Shown: positions 1-10,522, counted from the stretch's first letter. The stretch is 64,000 nt of DNA from Candidatus Sodalis endolongispinus (GCF_018777395.1 NZ_JAFJYC010000001.1:992001-1056000), one strand, 5' to 3'. Made by a program: numbers and translations. The notes: generated by a model not told the origin, from the sequence alone.

Positions 1-476
1 TCGCCGACACCTTCAAAGCCGGCGGGAAAGTGCTCTCCTGCGGTAACGGCGGCTCACATTGCGACGCGATGCATTTCGCCGAAGAATTGACCGGACGCTA
101 TCGCGAGAATCGCCCGGGCTATCCCGCTATCGCCATCTCCGATCCCAGCCATCTGTCCTGTGTGAGCAATGATTTCGGCTATGAGCAGGTCTTTTCACGC
201 TACGTAGAAGCGGTGGGCAACAAGGGCGATGTGCTGGTCGGCATCTCAACCTCCGGCAACTCGGCGAACATTATCCGCGCTATCGATGCCGCGCGCGCCA
301 AAGGCATGCGGGTTATTGTCCTCACCGGCAAAGAGGGCGGCAAAATGGCCGGCAGCGCGGATGTGGAAATTCGCGTGCCGCATTTCGGCTATGCCGACCG
401 TATTCAGGAAATCCATATTAAGGCTATCCATATCTTGATACTGCTTATCGAGAAAGAAATGGTGGCGCACGGATAA
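1..476 (+). CDS. gmhA: Phosphoheptose isomerase GmhA (5' end outside window)
   Basis: Isomerises sedoheptulose 7-phosphate to D-glycero-D-manno-heptose 7-phosphate, the first step of ADP-heptose synthesis for the lipopolysaccharide inner core; cytosolic tetramer. The frame is open from base 3, and about 35-40 N-terminal residues of the usual 192 lie outside the window. Visible are the SIS-fold sugar-phosphate loop ([11 protein letters not shown]), the segment with the catalytic Glu ([10 protein letters not shown]) and the C-terminal segment with the catalytic His ([11 protein letters not shown]). The sequence follows E. coli GmhA closely, and yafJ follows as in E. coli. No lesion is visible, so the gene is probably functional. 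Confidence 0.95.
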   Translation, partial: ADTFKAGGKVLSCGNGGSHCDAMHFAEELTGRYRENRPGYPAIAISDPSHLSCVSNDFGYEQVFSRYVEAVGNKGDVLVGISTSGNSANIIRAIDAARAKGMRVIVLTGKEGGKMAGSADVEIRVPHFGYADRIQEIHIKAIHILILLIEKEMVAHG

Positions 477-510
477 CCCTGATCGGCAGGGGAGTGGACA
501 GGAGAGGGGC

Positions 511-1278
511 ATGTGTGAATTACTCGGCATGAGCGCCAATGTGCCAACGGATATCTGTTTCAGTTTTTCCGGCCTGGTGCAGCGCGGCGGTGGAACCGGA
601 CCGCACAAAGATGGCTGTGGAATCACCTTCTACGAAGGACTGGGCTGCCGCACGTTCAAGGATCCGCTGCCCAGCATCGACTCGCCCATCGCCCGGCTGG
701 TGCAGGATTATCCGATCAAATCCTGCGCGGTGGTGCCCCACATCCGTCAAGCCAATCGCGGTAGAGTGGCGCTGGAAAATACCCATCCTTTCACCCGCGA
801 ACTCTGGGGGCGCCACTGGACCTTCGCCCATAACGGCCAATTGCGTGGCTACCGGACGCTGCAAACCGGCAATTTTCGCCCGGTGGGGCAGACAGACAGC
901 GAGCAGGCGTTTTGTTGGTTGCTGGCGCGCCTGGCGGAACGCTACCCGCACACGCCGCGTCACTGGCCGTCGGTGTTCCGTTATATTGCCGAGTTGGCGG
1001 ATACGCTGCGGCAAAAAGGAATATTCAATATGCTGCTATCCGATGGCTGCTACGTAATGGGCTATTGTGCCAGCCACCTGTATTGGATCACCCGGCGCGC
1101 GCCCTTTGGCAAAGCCACGCTGCTCGATCAGGATGTAAAAATCGATTTTCAAAAGCAGACCACGCCCAACGACGTGGTCACGGTGATAGCCACCCAGCCG
1201 CTGACCGGCAATGAAACCTGGCAGCGGGTGGCACCGGCGGAGTGGGTGTTATTCCGGCTTGGCGAGCGCGAATTGTGA
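511..1278 (+). CDS. yafJ: Class II glutamine amidotransferase family protein YafJ
   Basis: 255 residues, the same length as E. coli YafJ. The protein is an N-terminal-nucleophile glutaminase-like domain with Cys2 (MCELLGMS) as predicted nucleophile after Met removal; its biological substrate is not known to me. An AGGAGAGG ribosome site precedes the ATG. The segment HKDGCGITF has Cys where the family normally has Trp (DGWG), a change beside the active site that may weaken activity. The last 30 bases overlap the end of convergent yafK. Synteny with gmhA matches E. coli. Confidence 0.9.
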   Translation: MCELLGMSANVPTDICFSFSGLVQRGGGTGPHKDGCGITFYEGLGCRTFKDPLPSIDSPIARLVQDYPIKSCAVVPHIRQANRGRVALENTHPFTRELWGRHWTFAHNGQLRGYRTLQTGNFRPVGQTDSEQAFCWLLARLAERYPHTPRHWPSVFRYIAELADTLRQKGIFNMLLSDGCYVMGYCASHLYWITRRAPFGKATLLDQDVKIDFQKQTTPNDVVTVIATQPLTGNETWQRVAPAEWVLFRLGEREL

Positions 1279-1977
1279 CACAACCGTTGCGCCGCTTTGC
1301 AACATCAGCGGCGCGCTTATCGCATACTGACCATTCACTACCGATACCGCCGGCGGTTGATGGTGTTCGGCGAAATAGGCGTAACCGGGTGCAAGCTGGC
1401 TCCAGAATTTGTAATTGGCTGAATAACGATGGCGCTGCATATTTGCCGGCGTCATGCGAAACGGAAATATATTAATCTTTACCTGCGCCTGACCATTAAG
1501 CAATGCATCTTCCACATAGCGATAAATCTCCGCAATCGAAGAATTCGTCATGGCATAGCAGCCGATAGAGCGGCAATCGCCGTGAATCATCAGCTTGGCG
1601 CCTGAATAGCCCTGCGCCCGGTCATAGTCATTGGGGAAACCGATATTAATGGCGCGATAATAATGACTGTTCGGATTCAGATTGAGCGTATCAATGGCGT
1701 AAAAACCTTCCGGGCTCATGAAGTCGCCTTCAAGCCGCTTCGGGCCCAGTCCGCCGGAGAACTTGCAAATTTGAAAGCTGTTCACCAAATGGTATGCATT
1801 ACCCATCTTGGCATACAGTTCCAAAATGCGCTCTTCTTTAAAGACCTGAATAAATACCGGTGAGCCTAATAATTGTTGCTTAAGTTCCTGGCCAACTTTT
1901 GCCTGATCGCTAGCGTAACCGTACGCCGGTAATAAAAAAAGCATCGCCAACAGCAGCGCGAATCTGCGCATTGTCAT
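1249..1977 (-). CDS. yafK: L,D-transpeptidase-fold protein YafK/DpaA
   Basis: 242 residues with a Sec signal peptide (MTMRRFALLLAMLFLLPAYGYA) followed by a YkuD-type catalytic domain. The active-site motif is visible as MIHGDCRSIGCYAM, with the conserved His and the nucleophile Cys. In E. coli the family member DpaA removes Braun lipoprotein from peptidoglycan in the periplasm. Length and order match E. coli (246 residues, next to yafJ). It converges on yafJ with a 30-base overlap of the 3' ends. No lesion is seen. Confidence 0.9.
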   Translation of the reverse strand: MTMRRFALLLAMLFLLPAYGYASDQAKVGQELKQQLLGSPVFIQVFKEERILELYAKMGNAYHLVNSFQICKFSGGLGPKRLEGDFMSPEGFYAIDTLNLNPNSHYYRAINIGFPNDYDRAQGYSGAKLMIHGDCRSIGCYAMTNSSIAEIYRYVEDALLNGQAQVKINIFPFRMTPANMQRHRYSANYKFWSQLAPGYAYFAEHHQPPAVSVVNGQYAISAPLMLQSGATVVSQFALAKPE

Positions 1978-2114
1978 TCCTGTATCATCAAATAAATGAG
2001 CGGCCGGCCACGAACATTACCGGCGGGACTGTCAACTGCCCATGGGCAATCAGCGACAAGATATCACTGCGTATTATTTTATCAAGATACGTTTTGTATA
2101 GATGAGAATCATTA

Positions 2115-2130
2115 CTGTATACTTATACAG
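2115..2130 (+). promoter_or_regulatory. LexA (SOS) box upstream of dinB
   Basis: CTGTATACTTATACAG is a perfect CTGT-N8-ACAG palindrome 15 bases before the dinB start codon. LexA binds this consensus and represses SOS genes, and E. coli dinB is a LexA target. The position implies that dinB is still SOS-inducible here, provided lexA and recA are functional. Confidence 0.9.
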
Positions 2131-2144
2131 GTTAAGGGGGCCGG

Positions 2145-3224
2145 ATGCGTAAAATCATACATGTCGATATGGATTGCTTTTTTGCCGCGGTCGAAATGCG
2201 CGACAATCCGCACCTGCGCGACATCCCGTTGGCGATAGGGGGCAGCGCCGACCACCGCGGCGTTATCAGCACCGCTAACTATCCGGCACGACGCTTTGGC
2301 GTGCATAGCGCCATGTCCACCGCTATGGCGTTGAAACTCTGCCCCGATCTCACGGTGATCCCCGGCCGTATGGCGGTATATAAAGAGGCGTCCGAGCATA
2401 TCCGTTCCATTTTCGCCCGTTATACGGCGCTAATTGAGCCGCTGCCGCCGGATGAGGCGTTTATGGACGTCACCGACAGCGATTGCTGCAACGGCTCTGC
2501 CACACTGATGGCGCGCGCCATCCGCCAGGAGATTGCCGATGAACTGCGGCTGACCGCATCCGCGGGCGTGGCACCGGTTAAATTTTTAGCGAAAATTGCC
2601 TCCGATCTCAATAAGCCTAACGGCCAATATGTCATTACCCCCGCCGCGATGCCGGCGTTCTTACTACAGTTGCCGCTGGCGAAGATCCCGGGGGTCGGTA
2701 AGGTGACGGCCAAAAAACTCACTGATATGGGGCTTGTCACCTGCGCGGACGTGCAGCAATTTGACCTGGCGACGCTACTGCGCCAGTTTGGCAAGTTCGG
2801 CCGTGTCATTTGGGAACGCTCGCAGGGTATTGATGAAAGGGAGGTTACCGCCGACAGGCTGCGCAAGTCGGTGGGGGTTGAGCGTACGTTGGCGCAGGAT
2901 ATCACCCGCTGGGAAGCGTGCGAGGAAATTATCGACCATCTTTATCCCGAGCTGGAACGGCGTCTGGCCCGCGTGCGCCACGATCTGCAGATCGCCCGTC
3001 AAGGTATCAAACTCAAATTCGCCGATTTTCAACAAACGACGCAAGAGCATGTCTGGCCTCGGCTGAATAAAACGGATTTAATTGCTATCGCGCGCCAGGC
3101 CTGGGAACAGCGGCGCTGCGATCGCGGCGTCCGGCTGGTGGGATTGCATGTCACGCTCATGGATCCGCAACTTGAGCGTCAGCTATTGTTGAATTGGGAA
3201 GAGGAATGGAATTCTCGCCTATAG
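2145..3224 (+). CDS. dinB: DNA polymerase IV (Y family)
   Basis: Translesion polymerase, 359 residues (E. coli 351). The N-terminal VDMDCFFAAVEMR motif carries the first metal-binding Asp, and PPDEAFMDVTD carries the catalytic Asp-Glu pair. The helix-hairpin-helix (KIPGVGKVTAKKL) and little-finger domains follow. The C-terminus runs about 8 residues beyond the E. coli end. A GGGGG-containing ribosome site lies 5 bases before the ATG and the LexA box is just upstream. yafNOP and prfH, which separate dinB from pepD in E. coli, are absent. The frame appears intact. Confidence 0.95.
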   Translation: MRKIIHVDMDCFFAAVEMRDNPHLRDIPLAIGGSADHRGVISTANYPARRFGVHSAMSTAMALKLCPDLTVIPGRMAVYKEASEHIRSIFARYTALIEPLPPDEAFMDVTDSDCCNGSATLMARAIRQEIADELRLTASAGVAPVKFLAKIASDLNKPNGQYVITPAAMPAFLLQLPLAKIPGVGKVTAKKLTDMGLVTCADVQQFDLATLLRQFGKFGRVIWERSQGIDEREVTADRLRKSVGVERTLAQDITRWEACEEIIDHLYPELERRLARVRHDLQIARQGIKLKFADFQQTTQEHVWPRLNKTDLIAIARQAWEQRRCDRGVRLVGLHVTLMDPQLERQLLLNWEEEWNSRL

Positions 3225-3410
3225 GCACTTGGCGACCGATGGCCGCAGGCCTCAGGCGCGGGCGGTGGAAACGTCGCGACCTGACCACGCCCATGGCCGT
3301 TCTGGGCGGCGGGCTGATGGACCGTTCAAGACAGTGATCCGGCGGGCTTAATAGCGGCGTAGAAGATTCTCGTTCCGGCGGGCTTGACGGTAATGGGGAG
3401 GTGTTTCGTC

Positions 3411-3438
3411 CCGGCGCCGGCCAAAAGGCCGGCGCCGG
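3411..3438. other. Perfect 12-bp inverted repeat between dinB and pepD
   Basis: A 12-base arm (CCGGCGCCGGCC), an AAAA loop and the exact reverse complement lie seven bases beyond the pepD stop. The predicted hairpin is very stable and sits where convergent dinB and pepD transcripts end. There is no U-tract on either side, so a classical intrinsic terminator is not certain. The other bases between dinB and pepD hold no recognisable gene. Confidence 0.6.
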
Positions 3439-3444
3439 TCTGGT

Positions 3445-4906
3445 TCATACCTTGACGGGAATCGCTTTCAACAGCGCGGTCAGCAGCTTCCAGTATAGGC
3501 CGACGCTGGCAATATGCACTTGTTCATCCGGCGAATGCGGGCCGGTAATGGTCGGCCCAATGGAAACCATATCCATCTCAGGATAGGGCTTTTTGAACAG
3601 CCCGCACTCCAGACCCGCATGGATCACCTGAATGTTGGGCATTTTGTCAAACAGCTGCCGGTAAATATCACGCACCAAATGCATCACCGGCGAGTTGGCG
3701 TCCGGCTTCCAGCCCGGATAGCTGCCTTTGGCGACGGTGGTGGCGCCAGCCAGCCGTCCCAGCGCATGCAACATCCCTTCCACCTGCAGTTTGCCGCTAT
3801 CGATAAGCGAGCGGACAAGGCAGCGGATTTCGGCTTTATCGGCCTCCATCGATACGACGCCGACGTTCAGCGACGTTTCCACGACGCCTTTCACATCATC
3901 GCTCATGCGAATGACACCGTTCGGCATGGCATGGAGTAACCCGATAAGCCGGTCGCTGCAGGCTTTGGTCAGCCCCTGCCCGCCGGGCTGGCTATCGCTC
4001 ACCGCAAGCGCCGGTTTTTTCTCCACCGACGTCAGTTCGCTCTCGATGGTGCTCAGGTAGATGCGCGCCTGGTGACGCAGGCTGTCGACGTTTTCCTGTG
4101 GGAGCGCCAGAACGGCGAAGGCTTCACGCGGAATCGCGTTGCGCAGCGTCCCGCCCTGTAAATCCAGCAGACGAATGTCCAGCGTAGAGCAGAAATCCGC
4201 CAGGAAGCGAGCCAGCAGCTTATTGGCGTTGCCGCGCCCCAGATGAATATCGGCTACCGGAATAGCCGCCCTTCGGCCCCGTCAGAGCCACCCGCAGCGT
4301 GTGATAACCGGCCGGCACCGCCTCGCGGCTTATCAGCAACTGGGTTTTAAAGTCAACGCCGCCGGCGCAGCCCATATAAATCTCGCCTTCCTCTTCGGAA
4401 TCGATGAGGATTTCACTCTGCAGCCAGCCGGGCTGCAGGCCGAAAGCAGCCTCCATACCGGTTTCCTCGGTCATGGTCAGCAGCACCTCCAGCGGACCGT
4501 GTTCCAGGCTGTCATCGGCCAGTACCGCCAGCGCCGACGCCATGCCGATGCCGTTATCGGCGCCGAGCGTGGTGCCGCGCGCCTTGACCCATTCGCCGTC
4601 TACCCAGGGCTGGATGGGATCTTGGGTGAAATCATGGGTGGTATCGCTGTTTTTCTGCGGCACCATATCCAGATGCGCCTGCATCGCCACCTGACGACGA
4701 TTTTCATAACCCGGCGTCGCCGGTTTGCGGATGAGGATATTGCCCACCTGATCGCGTTCGGCGAACAGGCCTTTGTCCTGCGCCCACTGCACGATGTGCG
4801 TGGCCAGCGCTTCCTCATGGTAGGACGGGTGTGGGATTGAACAAATGTTGGCGAAAATATCCCACAGCGGCTGCGGCGTAAGTTGAGACAATTCAGACAC
4901 GATCAA
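3445..4906 (-). pseudogene. pepD: Aminoacyl-histidine dipeptidase PepD, one frameshift
   Basis: Zn-dependent cytosolic dipeptidase (carnosinase-like, M20 family; E. coli 485 residues). Residues 1 to about 215 read in one frame, including AHLDMVPQ, LGADNGIGMA and TEETGMEAAFG of the metal site. At 4252-4258 one extra base after the codons for GGYSG moves the reading into another frame (stop at 4220). The remainder (DIHLGRGNANK to the C-terminus) is fully conserved in the second frame and ends at 3445. Only one lesion was found, so the event is recent or a sequencing error. It is divergent from gpt, as in E. coli. Confidence 0.9.
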
Positions 4907-5058
4907 AAACTCCTATTATATCGTAAAAACCGCGCTGGCGGCGATAAGCGGCCGGCGGCGGAGCAACCCAAGTCTATTAAGGATATCACTTTACTTCACC
5001 TGAGAGTGAAACAGAGGTTAAAAAGGGGGAGGGACTGGTATTTGTACGGCTGCGTCTC

Positions 5059-5064
5059 TATAAT
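5059..5064 (+). promoter_or_regulatory. Likely sigma70 -10 element of gpt
   Basis: A perfect TATAAT lies 63 bases before the gpt ATG. The hexamer 17 bases upstream (TGGTAT, 5036-5041) is a poor -35 match. The element sits in the divergent pepD/gpt gap and is the best promoter candidate for gpt. Confidence 0.4.
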
Positions 5065-5126
5065 CCCGCGCAACCTTTTTCCCCTGAGACTTTTTAAGCC
5101 GACCCAAGCCAGCTGGGACTGAATTT

Positions 5127-5585
5127 ATGAGCGAAAAATACGTCGTCACCTGGGACATGTTGCAAATCCACGCGTGGACCATGGCCAAGCGCCTGCTGCC
5201 TGCTGAACAATGGAAAGGGATTATCGCGGTCAGCCGCGGCGGGCTGGTGCACGGCGCTTTGCTGGCGCGCGAGCTGGGTATCCGCCACGTGGATACCGTC
5301 TGCATCGCCAGCTATGACCACGACAACCAGCGCGATCTGAACGTGTTGAAACGGGCGGAAGGGGACGGCGAAGGGTTTATCGTGGTTGACGATTTGGTGG
5401 ATACCGTCGGCACCGCCAAAGCCATTCGCGACATGTACCCCAAGGCGCACTTCGTCACTATTTTCGCCAAGCCTGCCGGCAGGCCGCTGGTGGATGACTA
5501 CATTATCGACATCCCGCAAAATACCTGGATTGAGCAACCCTGGGATATGGGCGTGGTGTTTGTGCCGCCGCTGGCGGGCAAATAG
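5127..5585 (+). CDS. gpt: Xanthine-guanine phosphoribosyltransferase
   Basis: Salvages guanine, xanthine and hypoxanthine to nucleotides using PRPP. 152 residues, equal in length and closely similar to E. coli Gpt. The PRPP-binding loop is normally DDLVDTGGTA but here reads [10 protein letters not shown] (Gly to Val). A second change, GGLVHGAL for GGLVPGAL, lies in the other conserved loop. The frame is intact, but the Val in the phosphate-binding loop could reduce or abolish activity. Upstream it is divergent from pepD; frsA follows, as in E. coli. Confidence 0.93.
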   Translation: MSEKYVVTWDMLQIHAWTMAKRLLPAEQWKGIIAVSRGGLVHGALLARELGIRHVDTVCIASYDHDNQRDLNVLKRAEGDGEGFIVVDDLVDTVGTAKAIRDMYPKAHFVTIFAKPAGRPLVDDYIIDIPQNTWIEQPWDMGVVFVPPLAGK

Positions 5586-5861
5586 CCTGTCTGCCGCGCC
5601 AAGCCGGTGAGCGGTCACGGCCGGCCCCCGATGTGATGTCGGCAGATGGCGCCGTCGTGTCAACCTGCTGCGGCCGACGCCTTGCTCGCGCCATGGCCTG
5701 CCGCATCAGCTCCTTGCTGCCGCCGGAGTGGCATTGCGCGGCAGCGGTTAACCGTTTACCTGGCGCCCGGCATCGCCGGGCGTTTGTTTTTTCCAGCTGA
5801 ATGGTTAACCTTGCAGGCATCGTTCTGACATTTAAGAACCCGTCTTTGGAGACGATGCTCG

Positions 5862-7103
5862 ATGGCAGGTAATAATCTGAGCGAAATCCTATTCAAACCC
5901 TCGGTCAAACACCGCGAAACCTCCACGCTGGTCGCCCGCGTTCGTCATGACGGGCAAAACAGGATAATGTCGGCGTTGGACGGCGCCAATCCCGGCAATT
6001 GGTACCGGTTAATCAACCGTCTGATGTGGATTTGGCGCGGCATAAATCCTTGGGAGATCGAGGAGGTTCTGGCGCGTATCGCCGCCAGTCGCGCGCCCCA
6101 CACCAACGATCGGCTGCTGGATACCGTAATAGGTTACCGCGGCGGCAATTGGATCTACGAATGGTCCTATCAAGGGATGGTCTGGCAGCAGCGCGCGATG
6201 GACGCCGTTGACGGCGCGACCGCAGCGCGCGGCTGGCTGCAGGCCGCCCGCTTTTACAGTATCGCCAGCTATCCGCACTTGAAAGGTGATATGTTGGCGG
6301 AGCAGGCACAGACGCTGGCTAATCACGCCTGGGAAGAGGCGGCCAAGCACCTGCCGCATGAAATCAAACAATTAGAATTTCCGGTCAGCGGCGGCGGCAA
6401 TGTTACCGGTTTCATGCATCTGCCGCCAACGGGGCAGGCGCCTTATCAGACAGTGCTGGTTTGCGGCAGTCTGGACATGCTGCAAAACGATACATACCGG
6501 TTGTTTCACGATTACTTTGCTCCAGCGGGCCTGGCGATGCTAACCATCGATATGCCGTCAATCGGCTTTTCCGCCAAATGGAAACTCAGTCAGGACACCA
6601 GTTTTTTACACCAGCAAGTGTTGCGCGGGCTGGATGCCGTCCCCTGGGTTGACCAACGTCGCGTAAGCGCTTTCGGTTTCCGCTTCGGCGCCAACATCGC
6701 GGTCAGGCTCGCCTATCTGGAACCGCAGCGGCTCAGAGGCGTTGCCTGCCTCGGTCCGGTGGTGCATGCCTTATTGACCGACAATGAAAGACAGGACAAA
6801 GCACCGGATATGTACTTTGATGTGCTGGCGAGCCGCATCGGCATGGCCGGCGCCTCTGATGGCGCGCTGAAAACCGAGCTGAACAGCTACTCCCTCAAAG
6901 TGCAGGGGCTGCTCGGCCGTCATTGCCCGACGCCGGTCCTGGCAGGCTGCTGGCCCGACGATCCCTTTTGTCCGCCGGCCGAGGCGCAGCTGATTGTCTC
7001 TTCCTCGCGGGCGGGTAAGTTATTGCCGATTAACTCATCACCGCTGTACCGCAATTTCCATCTGGCGTTAACACAGATCAGCCGCTGGCTGAAAACAATT
7101 TGA
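5862..7103 (+). CDS. frsA: FrsA, EIIA-Glc-interacting alpha/beta-hydrolase-like protein
   Basis: 413 residues, one fewer than E. coli FrsA (fermentation/respiration switch protein, a partner of the PTS protein EIIA-Glc). An N-terminal helical region precedes an alpha/beta-hydrolase fold with the elbow-like [17 protein letters not shown], which lacks the usual nucleophilic Ser, as in the family. The start is the ATG after a GGAG site at about 5847. Gene order gpt-frsA-crl is as in E. coli. No lesion is visible. Confidence 0.92.
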   Translation: MAGNNLSEILFKPSVKHRETSTLVARVRHDGQNRIMSALDGANPGNWYRLINRLMWIWRGINPWEIEEVLARIAASRAPHTNDRLLDTVIGYRGGNWIYEWSYQGMVWQQRAMDAVDGATAARGWLQAARFYSIASYPHLKGDMLAEQAQTLANHAWEEAAKHLPHEIKQLEFPVSGGGNVTGFMHLPPTGQAPYQTVLVCGSLDMLQNDTYRLFHDYFAPAGLAMLTIDMPSIGFSAKWKLSQDTSFLHQQVLRGLDAVPWVDQRRVSAFGFRFGANIAVRLAYLEPQRLRGVACLGPVVHALLTDNERQDKAPDMYFDVLASRIGMAGASDGALKTELNSYSLKVQGLLGRHCPTPVLAGCWPDDPFCPPAEAQLIVSSSRAGKLLPINSSPLYRNFHLALTQISRWLKTI

Positions 7104-7170
7104 AACGTTAATATAGCACTACCGTTTGTTTGCTTCTTAAGGTGAACAATAGGCAAAGTGAGGTTATAGC

Positions 7171-7644
7171 ATGGCGTTAGTAAGTGGGTACCCCAGGGGC
7201 AAAGTGTTGAAAGGCTTTACCGCCCTCGGCCCGTATATTCGTGAAGGGAAATGCAGCGACAACCATTTTTTCTTCGACTGTCTTGCGGTATGCATCAATA
7301 TGCAGCCTGCGCCCGAAAAACGTGAATTTTGGGGCTGGTGGATCGATCTGGAAGCGGAAGCAAAGCGTTACACCTATACCTATCATCTGGGCAAGTTTGA
7401 TAAAGAAGGCAAATGGACCGAGAGCGAGTTCAGCGACCAGGACGTTATCGATAAACTGGAAAGTTCACTGCGCGCCTTTCATACCCGCCTGCGCGCGTAT
7501 ATTGCCACGCTGAACATGACGCTGGAGCCTGCTGAGGCGTTTAAAGAACAGCCATTCAGTCTGACCGCCTTATTTTCCGTTCCTGATTTCTCTTTCGTTT
7601 CGCGCTATGCTGGCAGGCATGGCGCCGGGTCCCGTCGACGGTAG
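7171..7644 (+). CDS. crl: Sigma-S assembly factor Crl with stop-loss extension
   Basis: Crl promotes association of RpoS (sigma S) with core RNA polymerase. Residues 1 to about 133 match E. coli Crl (133 residues), including [24 protein letters not shown] and FWGWW. Where E. coli Crl ends (about SLTA), this frame continues 24 residues to an RRR stop, which suggests that the original stop codon mutated. The extension runs to 43 bases before proB and resembles no domain I recognise. The core is probably functional. Confidence 0.9.
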   Translation: MALVSGYPRGKVLKGFTALGPYIREGKCSDNHFFFDCLAVCINMQPAPEKREFWGWWIDLEAEAKRYTYTYHLGKFDKEGKWTESEFSDQDVIDKLESSLRAFHTRLRAYIATLNMTLEPAEAFKEQPFSLTALFSVPDFSFVSRYAGRHGAGSRRR

Positions 7645-7687
7645 GCAACCCCTGAATCAATCAACATCCTTAACGGCAGAAATTGTT

Positions 7688-8791
7688 ATGAATAGCAGCC
7701 AGACCCTGGTGATTAAATTGGGCACCAGCGTCCTTACCGGCGGTTCGCTCCGGCTCAACCGCGCCCATATTGTCGAACTGGTGCGCCAGTGTGCTCCGCT
7801 GCATGCCGCCGGGCATCGGATTATTATCGTCACCTCCGGCGCCATTGCCGCCGGACGGGAATACCTCAATTATCCCGAGCTGCCTGCTACCATCGCCTCA
7901 AAACAGCTGTTGGCGGCGGTAGGACAGATCCGCTTGATTCAATTTTGGGAACAGCTGTTTTCCATTTACAATATCCATATCGGCCAAATGCTGCTGACCC
8001 GCGCAGATATGGAAGATCGCGAACGGTTCCTCAATGCCCGCGATACGCTGCGCGCCCTACTGGACAACGGTATTGTGCCGGTGATCAATGAAAATGATGC
8101 GGTGGCGACCGCGGAAATCAAAGTGGGCGACAACGATAATCTGTCGGCGCTGGTAGCGATTTTGGCCGACGCCGACAAGCTGCTGCTACTGACCGATCAG
8201 CCGGGCCTGTTCTCCGCCGATCCGCGCACTAACCCCGACGCGGAGCTTATCCGCGAAGTCGAAGGCATCAACGATGCATTGCGCAAAATGGCCGGCGGAA
8301 GCGTCTCCGGCCTCGGCACCGGCGGTATGGCGACGAAACTGCAAGCGGCCGAGGTCGCCAACCGCATCGGAATCGAAGTCGTGATTGCGGCCGGCGGCAA
8401 ACCCGGCGTGATTGGCGATATGATGGCCGGCGCATCGGTTGGCACCCGTTTCCATGGCCAGAAAATGCCGCTGGAAAGCCGTAAGCGCTGGCTGTTCGGC
8501 CCGCCGCCGGCGGGGGACATCACCGTCGACGATGTCGCGCTGAAGGCAATATTACAGCGCGGCAGCTCGCTGTTGCCCAAGGGTATATTGGCGGTGGAAG
8601 GCGACTTTTCCCGCGGGATTGTCGTGCGTATTCGCAGCACCGATGGCCGCGATATTGCCCACGGCGTCAGCCGCTACAACAGCGATGCTCTGCGCATGAT
8701 TGCCGGTCACCATTCCCAGGACATCAGTGATATTCTGGGGTATGAATACGGGCCTGTGGTTATCCACCGCGACGATATGATTTTATGTTAA
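7688..8791 (+). CDS. proB: Glutamate 5-kinase
   Basis: First enzyme of proline synthesis; phosphorylates glutamate and is feedback-inhibited by proline. The ATG at 7688 gives 367 residues, identical to E. coli; an upstream in-frame extension to 7607 overlaps crl and is unlikely. Visible are the amino-acid-kinase N-terminal motif ([12 protein letters not shown]), INENDAVAT, the [14 protein letters not shown] loop and a C-terminal PUA domain (about 275-367). proA starts 9 bases later. The frame is intact, although its partner proA is broken. Confidence 0.95.
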   Translation: MNSSQTLVIKLGTSVLTGGSLRLNRAHIVELVRQCAPLHAAGHRIIIVTSGAIAAGREYLNYPELPATIASKQLLAAVGQIRLIQFWEQLFSIYNIHIGQMLLTRADMEDRERFLNARDTLRALLDNGIVPVINENDAVATAEIKVGDNDNLSALVAILADADKLLLLTDQPGLFSADPRTNPDAELIREVEGINDALRKMAGGSVSGLGTGGMATKLQAAEVANRIGIEVVIAAGGKPGVIGDMMAGASVGTRFHGQKMPLESRKRWLFGPPPAGDITVDDVALKAILQRGSSLLPKGILAVEGDFSRGIVVRIRSTDGRDIAHGVSRYNSDALRMIAGHHSQDISDILGYEYGPVVIHRDDMILC

Positions 8792-8800
8792 GGAGCGCAT

Positions 8801-10055
8801 ATGCTTGAGCAAATTGGCAAAGCGGCGAAAGAGGCCTCATGGCAGCTGGCGGTATTGACCAGCGCGCAAAAAGATAGCGCGCTGCAGGCCATTGCCGACA
8901 GCCTGGAAGCCAATAGCCAGAGCATTCTCGACGCCAACGCACAGGATATGGCGGAGGCGCGCCGCAACGGCCTCGGCGACGCGCTGTTGGATCGCCTGCT
9001 GCTGAATCCGGCGCGCCTTGCCGCCATCGCCGCGGACGTGCGCCAGGTGTGCCGTCTCACCGATCCGGTCGGGCAGGTGCTAGGCGGACAGCGGTTGGAC
9101 AGCGGCCTGTCGTTGGAACGCCGCCGGGTTCCGCTCGGCGTGGTGGGGGTCATCTATGAGGCGCGCCCCAACGTTACCGTCGATGTGGCGGCGCTGTGCC
9201 TGAAAACCGGCAACGCGGTGATTTTGCGCGGCGGCAAGGAAACCTACCGTACCAACGCCGCCACAGTGAAAGTCATACAGCAGACGCTGACAGACTGCGG
9301 CCTGCCGGCTTGCGCGGTGCAGGCCATCGAGAACCCGGACCGCGCCCTGGTGAATGCGCTGCTGCGCCTCGACTGCTATGTGGATATGCTGATCCCGCGC
9401 GGCGGCGCCGGGCTGCACAAATTGTGCCGCGAACAGTCTACCATTCCGGTTATCACCGGCGGCATCGGCGTTTGTCATATCTACGCGGATGACACTATCG
9501 ATATTGAACAAGCGCTGCCGGTGATTGAAAATGCCAAAATACAGCGCCACAGCGCCTGTAATTCGATGGAAACGCTTTTGGTACACCAGGGCATCGCCGA
9601 GCAGTTCCTGCCGCGCCTGAGCCGTCATATGCATGCATTGGGCGTGACATTGCACGTCGACGACAACGCGCGACCTTATCTGGCTGACGGCCCGGCAACC
9701 TGTGTCGCCGTGACCGAGGCCAACTACCATGACGAATGGCTATCGCGCGATCTGAATGTCAAGCTGGTAGAAGGTTTTGAGCAAGCGGTGGTACATATTC
9801 GCCATTGCGGCACCCAACATTCCGACGCCATCCTGACTCAGTCGATTCAGGCGGCGGAACGTTTCGTGCGTGAGGTGGACTCCTCGGCGGTGTATGTGAA
9901 TGCCAGCACCCGTTTCACCGACTGCGGACAGTTAGGTCTGGGCGCGGAAGTGGCCGGTCAGCACGCAGAAACTGCACGCGCGCGGACCGATGGGCCTGGA
10001 AGCGTTAACAACTTACAAATGGATCGGTTACGGCGACAACCTGAGCCGCCCCTGA
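8801..10055 (+). pseudogene. proA: Gamma-glutamyl phosphate reductase ProA, 3' frameshift
   Basis: Second proline-biosynthesis enzyme, ALDH fold, 417 residues in E. coli. Residues 1 to about 385 are conserved ([30 protein letters not shown] and the active-site Cys in [10 protein letters not shown]). One extra C at about 9953-9955 shifts the frame after GLGAEVA. The conserved tail ([19 protein letters not shown]...) continues in the next frame to TGA 10053-10055. The shifted frame instead runs to 10390, replacing the last 32 or so residues with about 145 unrelated ones. Function is doubtful. Confidence 0.88.
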
Positions 10056-10099
10056 TGGCGGCGGCGGTCTTGTGCCACCGGTCGGACAAGCCCGCGTCG

Positions 10100-10190
10100 G
10101 CGCTCGCGCTGCCGGCTCCAGCAAATAAGCGCTTATCTGCGCTTGCGCTGCCGAACCCAGTAACAAGCGCCTATCGGCGTTCGCGTGCCA
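10100..10190. repeat. Imperfect tandem repeat of about 39 bp in the proA-thrW gap
   Basis: Units starting at 10100, 10139 and about 10177 share a GCGCTYGCGCTGCCG-type start and an AAGCGCYTATC-type end; about 2.4 copies are present. The gap 10056-10522 holds no other gene-like sequence that I recognise, and phoE, which lies near here in E. coli, is absent. Confidence 0.6.
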
Positions 10191-10522
10191 GATGGCACAA
10201 GCGGGCAGGCGTTAGCCAGCGAAAAGGTGACCGCTCAGGGAGGAGCCCGCCGCTCTCAGCCAATCTGGCCGCGGCGGCGTGGCCTCCTCTCGCGCCGTGG
10301 CTTCTCGTTACAATCGAGCTTGGCGCAAACGCGGCAGGAGAGAGAGGATGGACAGCGCAGGACATCCGTGGAGGAACAAGAGGCATTTAAGGCCACTCGG
10401 CGCCGTCCGTAGGGAATAAGATGCTGCATTTATCAGCACTTGCACGCGCGCCTATTGACTCTTTTCCCGGATTTGCATAACGTGTGCACCCGAGATTAAC
10501 GCCCGCATGATTATTTTCCCAT

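Noticed and set aside
9080..9730. A 216-codon antisense ORF in proA
   Set aside because: A shadow of the conserved proA reading frame; no ribosome site and no recognisable protein.
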